Shown here piece after piece: positions 1 through 10,199 of a stretch of 64,000 nucleotides of DNA. Made by a program: the position numbers and the translations under genes. Below the pieces are notes generated by a model. It was not told where the DNA came from. It was given only the letters and a program-made list of their open reading frames with translations, and made no database searches. The stretch covers positions 6,078,001-6,142,000 of the forward strand of contig NC_079884.1 of NCBI RefSeq assembly GCF_029227915.1. The letters run 5' to 3'. Position 1 is the first letter of the stretch, and each line of letters opens with the position of its first letter. Origin of the DNA: Hydractinia symbiolongicarpus. Its lineage: Eukaryota > Cnidaria > Hydrozoa > Anthoathecata > Hydractiniidae.

Positions 1-12
1 CGGCAAACGAAA

Positions 13-45
13 ACCCGCGATTTCCCGTAAATCCCGGACTCGGCC
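13..45 (-). other. CCC-tract module, extended G-quadruplex motif on - strand (repeats every ~203 bp)
   Basis: CCC tracts lie at 13-15, 23-25, 32-34 and 43-45, with 7, 6 and 8 bases between them. On the - strand this is four GGG runs with loops of 7, 6 and 8, just outside the strict G3N1-7 rule but inside relaxed G-quadruplex rules. The + strand could form the matching i-motif. CCCG starts are 10, 9 and 11 bp apart, close to one helical turn, so the module could also be an array of protein contact sites on one DNA face, or the trace of an ancestral ~10-bp repeat. It recurs in most monomers. The 182-bp monomers lose the fourth tract. Folding and binding are not shown by the sequence. Confidence 0.6.
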
Positions 46-46
46 C

Positions 47-64
47 GTATAGTCAAAAGTATAC
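47..64. other. Conserved dyad GTATA-N8-TATAC (representative copy)
   Basis: GTATA at 47-51 and its reverse complement TATAC at 60-64 flank an 8-base spacer (monomer phases 50-67). The spacer differs between classes (GTCAAAAG in B, GTCGAATG in A), yet both arms survive in both. The right half is also a GTATAC palindrome. In the subclass with GGCCCGCATAG the left arm is broken (GCATA). The shape resembles a dimeric protein-binding site, but no factor can be named. Confidence 0.5.
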
Positions 65-200
65 AAAGAAAGTACCCAGGGAGTAAACTCATTTCCCAAA
101 CGATTATTTAAATTATTATTTCACCACTAAAGCCCATGAGACTTGTAGTTTTTAAAAATGTTTTCATTTTTGATGAGACGCAGAATAAAAGAAGTTTAAT

Positions 201-403
201 CGCCGGCAAACGAAAACCCGCGATTTCCCGTAAATCCCGGGCTTGGCCCGCATAGTCGAATGTATACAAAGAAAGTACCCTGTGAATAAACTCATTTCCA
301 AAACGATTTTTTAAATTATCTTTTCACCACTAAAACGCTTGAGACTTGTAGTTTTCAAAAATGTTTTTATTTTTGATGAGACGCTGAATAAAAGAAGTTT
401 AAT
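201..403 (+). repeat. Reference monomer (203 bp), mainly class A
   Basis: First complete monomer in the phase used throughout (phase 1 = CGCCGG; the next monomer starts at 404). It shows the common layout. A GC-rich head carries four CCC tracts (phases 17-49). The GTATAC palindrome follows at phases 62-67. Next come a GTAAACTCATTTCC segment shared by nearly all monomers and the T-rich stretch near phases 107-124. The tail holds the imperfect inverted repeat and a GTTTAAT end. Class A marks here are GGGCTTGGCCCG, GTCGAATG and CCCTGTGAATAAAC. The length of 203 bp is compatible with one nucleosome plus linker, which is suggestive only. Confidence 0.95.
238..250. other. Class A GC hairpin, 5-bp stem, 3-base loop (representative copy)
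   Basis: CGGGC at 238-242 and GCCCG at 246-250 are perfect inverted arms around TTG (phases 38-50). Two changes in class B (GGACTCGG instead of GGGCTTGG) break the stem, so the hairpin marks class A. It overlaps the third and fourth CCC tracts and abuts the CENP-B-like motif. Class A copies also contain CCCGGG here, absent from class B. Confidence 0.55.
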
Positions 404-855
404 CGCCGGCAAACGAAAACCCGCCATTTCCCGTAAACCCCGGACTCGGCCCGCATAGTCAAAAGTATACAAAGAAAGTACCCAGGGAGTAAACTCATTT
501 CCCAAACGATTATTTAAATTATTATTTCACCACTAAAGCCCATGAGACTTGTAGTTTTTAAAAATGTTTTCATTTTTGATGAGACGCAGAATAAAAGAAG
601 TTTAATCGCCGGCAAACGAAAACCCGCGATTTCCCGTAAATCCCGGACTCGGCCCGTATAGTCAAAAGTATACAAGGAAAGTACCCAGTGAGTAAACTCA
701 TTTCCCGAACGAATTTTTAAATTATTTTTTCACCACTAAAATGCATGAGACTTGTAGTTTTCAGAAATGTTTTCATTTTTGATGAGACGCCTAATGAAAG
801 TGGTTTAATCGCCGGCAAACGAAAACCTGCGATTTCCCGTAAATCCCGGGCTTGG

Positions 856-869
856 CCCGTATAGTCGAA
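856..869 (-). other. CENP-B-box-like motif, spacer one base short (representative copy)
   Basis: The + strand reads CCCGTATAGTCGAA, so the - strand is TTCG-ACT-A-TA-CGGG. The CENP-B box core is TTCG-NNNN-A-NN-CGGG. Both essential half-sites and the internal A are present, but the first spacer has 3 bases instead of 4. The motif occurs in most class A monomers. Class B has CAAA instead of CGAA and lacks the TTCG half. Canonical CENP-B needs the 15-base core, so binding by the mammalian protein is not expected. A chance match or a related pogo-like DNA-binding protein are both open. Confidence 0.4.
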
Positions 870-1165
870 TGTATACAAAGAAAGTACCCTGTGAATAAAC
901 TCATTTCCAAAACGATTTTTTAAATTATCTTTTCACCACTAAAACGCTTAAGACTTGTAGTTTTCAAAAATGTTTTTATTTTTGATGAGACGCTGAATAA
1001 AAGAAGTTTAATCGCCGGCAAACGAAAACCTGCCATTTCCCGTAAACCCCGGACTCGGCCCGCATAGTCAAAAGTATACAAAGAAAGTACCCAGGGAGTA
1101 AACTCATTTCCCGAACGATTTTTTAAATTAATTTTCACCACTAAAACGCATGAGACTTGCAGTTT

Positions 1166-1187
1166 TCAAAAATGTTTTCATTTTTGA
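1166..1187. other. Perfect 9-bp inverted repeat with four-T loop (representative copy)
   Basis: TCAAAAATG at 1166-1174 is followed by TTTT and then CATTTTTGA at 1179-1187, a perfect 22-base dyad (phases 155-176). Three common variants each change one base: CAGAAATG, TTAAAAATG in the left arm, and TATTTTTGA in the right arm. They weaken rather than remove the dyad. It lies in the AT-rich half, where A/T runs of 4-6 bases cluster. Confidence 0.6.
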
Positions 1188-2026
1188 TGAGACGCAGAAT
1201 AAAAGAAGTTTAATCACCGGCAAACGAAAACCCGCGATTTCCCGTAAATCCCGGGCTTGGCCCGTATAGTCAAAAGTATACAAAGAAAGTACCCAGGGAG
1301 TAAACTAATTTCCCAAACGATTTTTTGAAATATTTTTTCACCACTAAAATGCATGAGACTTGTAGTTTTCAGAAATGTTTTCATTTTTGATGAGACGCTG
1401 AATAAAAGAAGTTTAATCGCCGGCAAACGAAAACCCGCGATTTCCCGTAAATCCCGGACTCGGCCCGTATAGTCAAAAGTATACAAAGAAAGTACCCAGG
1501 GAGTAAACTCATTTCCCAAACGATTATTTAAATTATTATTTCACCACTAAAGCCCATGAGACTTGTAGTTTTTAAAAATGTTTTCATTTTTGATGAGACG
1601 CAGAATAAAAGAAGTTTAATCGCCGGCAAACGAAAACCCGCGATTTCCCGTAAATCCCGGGCTTGGCCCGTATAGTCAAATGTATACAAAGAAAGTACCC
1701 TGTGAATAAACTCATTTCCAAAACGATTTTTTAAATTATCTTTTCACCACTAAAACGCTTGAGACTTGTAGTTTTCAAAAATGTTTTTATTTTTGATGAG
1801 ACGCTGAATAAAAGAAGTTTAATCGCCGGCAAACGAAAACCCGCCATTTCCCGAAAACCCCGGACTCGGCCCGCATAGTCAAAAGTATACAAAGAAAGTA
1901 CCCAGGGAGTAAACTCATTTCCCGAACGATTTTTTAAATTATTTTTTCACCACTAAAACGCATGAGACTTGTAGTTTTCAAAAATGTTTTCATTTTTGAT
2001 GAGACGCTTAATGAAAGAGGTTTAAT

Positions 2027-2208
2027 TGCCGGTAAACGAAAACCCGCGATTTCCCGTAAATCAAAAGTATACAAAGAAAGTACCCTGTGAGTAAACTAAT
2101 TTCCCAAACGATTTTTTGAAATATTATTTCACCACTAAAGCCCATGACACTTGCAGTTTTTAAAAATGTTTTCATTTTTGATGAGACGCTGAATAAAAGA
2201 AGTTTAAT
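2027..2208 (+). repeat. 182-bp deletion monomer (copy 1)
   Basis: After CGTAAATC at 2062 the sequence jumps to AAAAGTATAC. Exactly 21 bases (phases 37-57) are missing: the fourth CCC tract, the GTATA arm and the CENP-B-like site. A 2-base TC at both edges is consistent with a microhomology deletion. The same lesion recurs downstream, so it marks a duplicated unit. Confidence 0.85.
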
Positions 2209-4439
2209 CGCCGGCAAACGAAAACCCGCGATTTCCCGTAAATCCCGGACTCGGCCCGTATAGTCAAAAGTATACAAAGAAAGTACCCTGTGAATAAACT
2301 CATTTCCAAAACGATTTTTTAAATTATCTTTTCACCACTAAAACGCTTGAGACTTGTAGTTTTCAAAAATGTTTTTATTTTTGATGAGACGCTGAATAAA
2401 AGAAGTTTAATCGCCGGCAAACGAAAACCCGCCATTTCCCGTTAACCCCGGACTCGGCCCGCATAGTCAAAAGTATACAAAGAAAGTACCCAGGGAGTAA
2501 ACTCATTTCCCAAACGATTATTTAAATTATCTTTTCACCACTAAAACGCTTGAGACTTGTAGTTTTCAAAAATGTTTTTATTTTTGATGAGACGCTGAAT
2601 AAAAGAAGTTTAATCGCCGGCAAACGAAAACCTGCCATTTCCCGTAAACCCCGGACTCGGCCCGCATAGTCAAAAGTATACAAAGAAAGTATCCAGGGAG
2701 TAAACTCATTTCCCGAACGATTTTTTAAATTAATTTTCACCACTAAAACGCATGAGACTTGCAGTTTTCAAAAATGTTTTCATTTTTGATGAGACGCAGA
2801 ATAAAAGAAGTTTAATCACCGGCAAACGAAAACCCGCGATTTCCCGTAAATCCCGGGCTTGGCCCGTATAGTCAAAAGTATACAAAGATAGTACCCAGGG
2901 AGTAAACTCATTTCCCGAACGATTTTTTAATTTATTTTTTCACCACTAAAACACATGAGACTTGTAGTTTTCAAAAATGTTTTCATTTTTGATGAGACGC
3001 TTAATGAAAGAGGTTTAATCGCCGGTAAACGAAAACCCGCGACTTCCCGTAAATCCCGGACTCGGCCCGTATAGTCAAAAGTATTCAAAGAAAGTACCCA
3101 GGGAGTAAACTCATTTCTCGAACGATTTTTTAAATTATTTTTTCACCACTAAAACGCATGAGACTTGTAGTTTTCAAAAATGTTTTTATTTTTGATGAGA
3201 CGATGAATAAAAGAAATCTAATCGCCGGCAAACGAAAACCTGCGATTTCCCGTAAATCCCGGACTCGGCCCGTATAGTCAAAAGTATACAAAGAAAGTAC
3301 CTAGGGAGTAAACTAATTTCCCAAACGATTTTTTGAAATATTATTTCACCACTAAAGCCCATGACACTTGCAGTTTTTAAAAATGTTTTCATTTTTGATG
3401 AGACGCTGAATAAAAGAAGTTTAATCGCCGGGAAACGAAAACCCGCGATTTCCCGTAAACCCCGGACTCGGCCCGCATAGTCAAAAGTATACAAAGAAAG
3501 TACCCAGGGAGTAAACTCATTTCCCGAACGATTTTTTAAATTAATTTTCACCACTAAAACGCATGAGACTTGCAGTTTTTAAAAATGTTTTCATTTTTGA
3601 TGAGACGCAGAATAAAAGAAGTTTAATCACCGGCAAACGAAAACCCGCGATTTCCCGTAAATCCCGGGCTTGGCCCGTATAGTCAAAAGTATACAAAGAA
3701 AGTACCCAGGGAGTAAACTAATTTCCCAAACGATTTTTTGAAATATTATTTCACCACTAAAGCCCATGACACTTCCAGTTTTTAAAAATGTTTTCATTTT
3801 TGATGAGACGCTGAATAAAAGAAGTTTAATCGCCGGCAAACGAAAACCCGCGATTTCCCGTAAATCCCGGACTCGGCCCGTATAGTCAAAAGTATACAAA
3901 GAAAGTACCCAGGGAGTAAACTCATTTCCCAAACGATTATTTAAATTATTATTTCACCACTAAAGCCCATGAGACTTGTAGTTTTTAAAAATGTTTTCAT
4001 TTTTGATGAGACGCAGAATAAAAGAAGTTTAATCGCCGGCAAACGAAAACCCGCGATTTCCCGTAAATCCCGGGCTTGGCCCGTATAGTCGAATGTATAC
4101 AAAGAAAGTACCCTGTGAATAAACTCATTTCCAAAACGATTTTTTAAATTATCTTTTCACCACTAAAACGCTTGAGACTTGTAGTTTTCAAAAATGTTTT
4201 TATTTTTGATGAGACGCTGAATAAAAGAAGTTTAATCGCCGGCAAACGAAAACCCGCCATTTCACAAAAACCCCGGACTCGGCCCGCATAGTCAAAAGTA
4301 TACAAAGAAAGTACCCAGGGAGTAAACTCATTTCCCGAACGATTTTTTAAATTATTTTTTCACCACTAAAACGCATGAGACTTGTAGTTTTCAAAAATGT
4401 TTTCATTTTTGATGAGACGCTTAATGAAAGAGGTTTAAT

Positions 4440-4621
4440 CGCCGGTAAACGAAAACCCGCGATTTCCCGTAAATCAAAAGTATACAAAGAAAGTACCCTG
4501 TGAGTAAACTAATTTCCCAAACGATTTTTTGAAATATTATTTCACCACTAAAGCCCATGACACTTGCAGTTTTTAAAAATGTTTTCATTTTTGATGAGAC
4601 GCTGAATAAAAGAAGTTTAAT
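4440..4621 (+). repeat. 182-bp deletion monomer (copy 2)
   Basis: Carries the same 21-base deletion with the same edges (junction after 4475), exactly 2,413 bp from copy 1. It is followed by the same CCCTGTGAGTAAACTAATTT variant, so copies 1 and 2 also share their right halves. Confidence 0.85.
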
Positions 4622-6852
4622 CGCCGGCAAACGAAAACCCGCGATTTCCAGTAAATCCCGGACTCGGCCCGTATAGTCAAAAGTATACAAAGAAAGTACC
4701 CTGTGAATAAACTCATTTCCAAAACGATTTTTTAAATTATCTTTTCACCACTAAAACGCTTGAGACTTGTAGTTTTCAAAAATGTTTTTATTTTTGATGA
4801 GACGCTGAATAAAAGAAGTTTAATCGCCGGCAAACGAAAACCCGCCATTTCCCTTAAACCCCGGACTCGGCCCGCATAGTCAAAAGTATACAAAGAAAGT
4901 ACCCAGGGAGTAAACTCATTTCCCAAACGATTATTTAAATTATTATTTCACCACTAAAGCCCATGAGACTTGTAGTTTTTAAAAATGTTTTCATTTTTGA
5001 TGAGACGCAGAATAAAAGAAGTTTAATCGCCGGCAAACGAAAACCCGCGATTTCCCGTAAATCCCGGACTCGGCCCGTATAGTCAAAAGTATACAAGGAA
5101 AGTACCCAGTGAGTAAACTCATTTCCCGAACGAATTTTTAAATTATTTTTTCACCACTAAAATGCATGAGACTTGTAGTTTTCAGAAATGTTTTCATTTT
5201 TGATGAGACGCCTAATGAAAGTGGTTTAATCGCCGGCAAACGAAAACCGCGATTTCCCGTAAATCCCGGGCTTGGCCCGTATAGTCGAATGTATACAAAG
5301 AAAGTACCCTGTGAATAAACTCATTTCCAAAACGATTTTTTAAATTATCTTTTCACCACTAAAACGCTTGAGACTTGTAGTTTTCAAAAATGTTTTTATT
5401 TTTGATGAGACGCTGAATAAAAGAAGTTTAATCGCCGGAAAACGAAAACCTGCCATTTCTCGTAAACCCCGGACTTGGCCCGCATAGTCAAAAGTATACA
5501 AAGAAAGTACCCAGGGAGTAAACTCATTTCCCGAACGATTTTTTAAATTAATTTTCACCACTAAAACGCATGAGACTTGCAGTTTTCAAAAATGTTTTCA
5601 TTTTTGATGAGACGCAGAATAAAAGAAGTTTAATCACCGGCAAACGAAAACCCGCGATTTCCCGTAAATCCCGGGCTTGGCCCGTATAGTCAAAAGTATA
5701 CAAAGATAGTACCCAGGGAGTAAACTCATTTCCCGAACGATTTTTTAATTTATTTTTTCACCACTAAAACACATGAGACTTGTAGTTTTCAAAAATGTTT
5801 TCATTTTTGATGAGACGCTTAATGAAAGAGGTTTAATCGCCGGTAAACGAAAACCCGCGACTTCCCGTAAATCCCGGACTCGGCCCGTGTAGTCAAAAGT
5901 ATTCAAAGAAAGTACCCAGGGAGTAAACTCATTTCTCGAACGATTTTTTAAATTATTTTTTCACCACTAAAACGCATGAGACTTGTAGTTTTCAAAAATG
6001 TTTTTATTTTTGATGAGACGATGAATAAAAGAAATTTAATCGCCGGCAAACGAAAACCTGCGATTTCCCGTAAATCCCGGACTCGGCCCGTATAGTCAAA
6101 AGTATACAAAGAAAGTACCCAGGGAGTAAACTAATTTCCCAAACGATTTTTTGAAATATTATTTCACCACTAAAGCCCATGACACTTGCAGTTTTTAAAA
6201 ATGTTTTCATTTTTGATGAGACGCTGAATAAAAGAAGTTTAATCGCCGGCAAACGAAAACCCGCGATTTCCCGTAAATCCCGGACTCGGCCCGTATAGTC
6301 AAAAGTATACAAAGAAAGTACCCAGGGAGTAAACTCATTTCCCAAACGATTATTTAAATTATTATTTCACCACTAAAGCCCATGAGACTTGTAGTTTTTA
6401 AAAATGTTTTCATTTTTGATGAGACGCAGAATAAAAGAAGTTTAATCGCCGGCAAACGAAAACCCGCGATTTCCCGTAAATCCCGGGCTTGGCCCGTATA
6501 GTCGAATGTATACAAAGAAAGTACCCTGTGAATAAACTCATTTCCAAAACGATTTTTTAAATTATCTTTTCACCACTAAAACGCTTGAGACTTGTAGTTT
6601 TCAAAAATGTTTTTATTTTTGATGAGACGCTGAATAAAAGAAGTTTAATCGCCGGCAAACGAAAACCCGCCATTTCCCGAAAACCCCGGACTAGGCCCGC
6701 ATAGTCAAAAGTATACAAAGAAAGTACCCAGGGAGTAAACTCATTTCCCGAACGATTTTTTAAATTATTTTTTCACCACTAAAACGCATGAGACTTGTAG
6801 TTTTCAAAAATGTTTTCATTTTTGATGAGACGCTTAATGAAAGAGGTTTAAT

Positions 6853-7033
6853 CGCCGGTAAACGAAAACCCGCGATTTCCCGTAAATCAAAAGTATACAA
6901 AGAAAGTACCCTGTGAATAAACTCATTTCCAAAACGATTTTTTAAATTAATTTTCACCACTAAAACGCATGAGACTTGCAGTTTTCAAAAATGTTTTCAT
7001 TTTTGATGAGACGCAGAATAAAAGAAGTTTAAT
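6853..7033 (+). repeat. 181-bp deletion monomer (copy 3)
   Basis: Same 21-base deletion (junction after 6888), again exactly 2,413 bp from copy 2. Its right half differs (CCCTGTGAATAAACTCATTTCC and AATTAATTTTC), so this copy recombined with another monomer type after the deletion arose. It is one base shorter than the other two. Confidence 0.82.
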
Positions 7034-10000
7034 CACCGGCAAACGAAAACCCGCGATTTCCCGTAAATCCCGGGCTTGGCCCGTATAGTCAAAAGTATAC
7101 AAAGAAAGTACCCAGGGAGTAAACTAATTTCCCAAACGATTTTTTGAAATATTATTTCCCCACTAAAGCCCATGACACTTCCAGTTTTTAAAAATGTTTT
7201 CATTTTTGATGAGACGCTGAATAAAAGAAGTTTAATCGCCGGCAAACGAAAACCCGCGATTTCCCGTAAATCCCGGACTCGGCCCGTATAGTCAAAAGTA
7301 TACAAAGAAAGTACCCAGGGAGTAAACTCATTTCCCAAACGATTATTTAAATTATTATTTCACCACTAAAGCCCATGAGACTTGTAGTTTTTAAAAATGT
7401 TTTCATTTTTGATGAGACGCAGAATAAAAGAAGTTTAATCGCCGGCAAACGAAAACCCGCGATTTCCCGTAAATCCCGGGCTTGGCCCGTATAGTCGAAT
7501 GTATACAAAGAAAGTACCCTGTGAATAAACTCATTTCCAAAACGATTTTTTAAATTATCTTTTCACCACTAAAACGCTTGAGACTTGTAGTTTTTAAAAA
7601 TGTTTTCATTTTTGATGAGACGCAGAATAAAAGAAGTTTAATCGCCGGCAAACGAAAACCCGCGATTTCCCGTAAATCCCGGACTCGGCCCGTATAGTCA
7701 AAAGTATACAAGGAAAGTACCCAGTGAGTAAACTCATTTCCCGAACGAATTTTTAAATTATTTTTTCACCACTAAAATGCATGAGACTTGTAGTTTTCAG
7801 AAATGTTTTCATTTTTGATGAGACGCCTAATGAAAGTGGTTTAATCGCCGGCAAACGAAAACCGCGATTTCCCGTAAATCCCGGGCTTGGCCCGTATAGT
7901 CGAATGTATACAAAGAAAGTACCCTGTGAATAAACTCATTTCCAAAACGATTTTTTAAATTATCTTTTCACCACTAAAACGCTTGAGACTTGTAGTTTTC
8001 AAAAATGTTTTTATTTTTGATGAGACGCTGAATAAAAGAAGTTTAATCGCCGGCAAACGAAAACCTGCCATTTCCCGTAAACCCCGGACTCGGCCCGCAT
8101 AGTCAAAAGTATACAAAGAAAGTACCCAGGGAGTAAACTCATTTCCCGAACGATTTTTTAAATTAATTTTCACCACTAAAACGCATGAGACTTGCAGTTT
8201 TCAAAAATGTTTTCATTTTTGATGAGACGCAGAATAAAAGAAGTTTAATCACCGGCAAACGAAAACCCGCGATTTCCCGTAAATCCCGGGCTTGGCCCGT
8301 ATAGTCAAAAGTATACAAAGATAGTACCCAGGGAGTAAACTCATTTCCCGAACGATTTTTTAATTTATTTTTTCACCACTAAAACACATGAGACTTGTAG
8401 TTTTCAAAAATGTTTTCATTTTTGATGAGACGCTTAATGAAAGAGGTTTAATCGCCGGTAAACGAAAACCCGCGACTTCCCGTAAATCCCGGACTCGGCC
8501 CGTATAGTCAAAAGTATTCAAAGAAAGTACCCAGGGAGTAAACTCATTTCTCGAACGATTTTTTAAATTATTTTTTCACCACTAAAACGCATGAGACTTG
8601 TAGTTTTCAAAAATGTTTTTATTTTTGATGAGACGATGAATAAAAGAAATTTAATCGCCGGCAAACGAAAACCTGCGATTTCCCGTAAATCCCGGACTCG
8701 GCCCGTATAGTCAAAAGTATACAAAGAAAGTACCCAGAGAGTAAACTCATTTCCCAAACGATTATTTAAATTATTATTTCACCACTAAAGCCCATGAGAC
8801 TTGTAGTTTTTAAAAATGTTTTCATTTTTGATGAGACGCAGAATAAAAGAAGTTTAATCGCCGGCAAACGAAAACCCGCGATTTCCCGTAAATCCCGGGC
8901 TTGGCCCGTATAGTCGAATGTATACAAAGAAAGTACCCTGTGAATAAACTCATTTCCAAAACGATTTTTTAAATTATCTTTTCACCACTAAAACGCTTGA
9001 GACTTGTAGTTTTCAAAAATGTTTTTATTTTTGATGAGACGCTGAATAAAAGAAGTTTAATCGCCGGCAAACGAAAACCCGCCATTTCCCGTAAACCCCG
9101 GACTCGGCCCGCATAGTCAAAAGTATACGAAGAAAGTGCCCAGGGAGTAAACTCATTTCTCGAACGATTTTTTAAATTATTTTTTCACCACTAAAACGCA
9201 TGAGACTTGTAGTTTTCAAAAATGTTTTTATTTTTGATGAGACGATGAATAAAAAAAATTTAATCGCCGGCAAACGAAAACCTGCGATTTCCCGTAAATC
9301 CCGGACTCGGCCCGTATAGTCAAAAGTATACAAAGAAAGTACCCAGGGAGTAAACTAATTTCCCAAACGATTTTTTGAAATATTATTTCACCACTAAAGC
9401 CCATGACACTTGCAGTTTTTAAAAATGTTTTCATTTTTGATGAGACGCTGAATAAAAGAAGTTTAATCGCCGGCAAACGAAAACCCGCGATTTCCCGTAA
9501 ATCCCGGACTCGGCCCGTATAGTCAAAAGTATACAAAGAAAGTACCCAGGGAGTAAACTCATTTCCCAAACGATTATTTAAATTATTATTTCACCACTAA
9601 AGCCCATGAGACTTGTAGTTTTTAAAAATGTTTTCATTTTTGATGAGACGCAGAATAAAAGAAGTTTAATCGCCGGCAAAGGAAAACCCGCGATTTCCCG
9701 TAAATCCCGGGCTTGGCCCGTATAGTCGAATGTATACAAAGAAAGTACCCTGTGAATAAACTCATTTCCAAAACGATTTTTTAAACTATCTTTTCACCAC
9801 TAAAACGCTTGAGACTTGTAGTTTTCAAAAATGTTTTTATTTTTGATGAGACGCTGAATAAAAGAAGTTTAATCGCCGGCAAACGAAAACCCGCCATTTC
9901 CCGTAAACCCCGGACTCGGCCCGCATAGTCAAAAGTATACAAAAAAGTACCCAGGGAGTAAACTCATTTCCAGAACGATTTTTTAAATTATTTTTTCACC

Positions 10001-10199
10001 ACTAAAACGCATGAGACTTGTAGTTTTCAAAAATGTTTTCATTTTTGATGAGACGCTTAATGAAAGAGGTTTAATCGCCGGTAAACGAAAACCGGCGACT
10101 TCCCGTACATCCCGGACTCGGCCCGTATAGTCAAAAGTATACAAAGAAAGTACCCAGGGAGTAAACTCATTTATCGAACGATTTTTTAAATTATTTTTT

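Noticed and set aside
201-230. A second CENP-B-like string on the - strand, TTCGTTTGCCGGCGA
   Set aside because: It matches only the first half of the box. The internal A and the CGGG half-site are absent at any allowed spacing.
3186-3554. Longest open frame, 122 codons on the - strand, and the recurring 64-113 codon - strand frames
   Set aside because: They are the repeat read in a stop-poor frame. The 203-bp period shifts the frame each monomer, starts and stops move with single-base variants, and no domain, signal or start context is recognisable.
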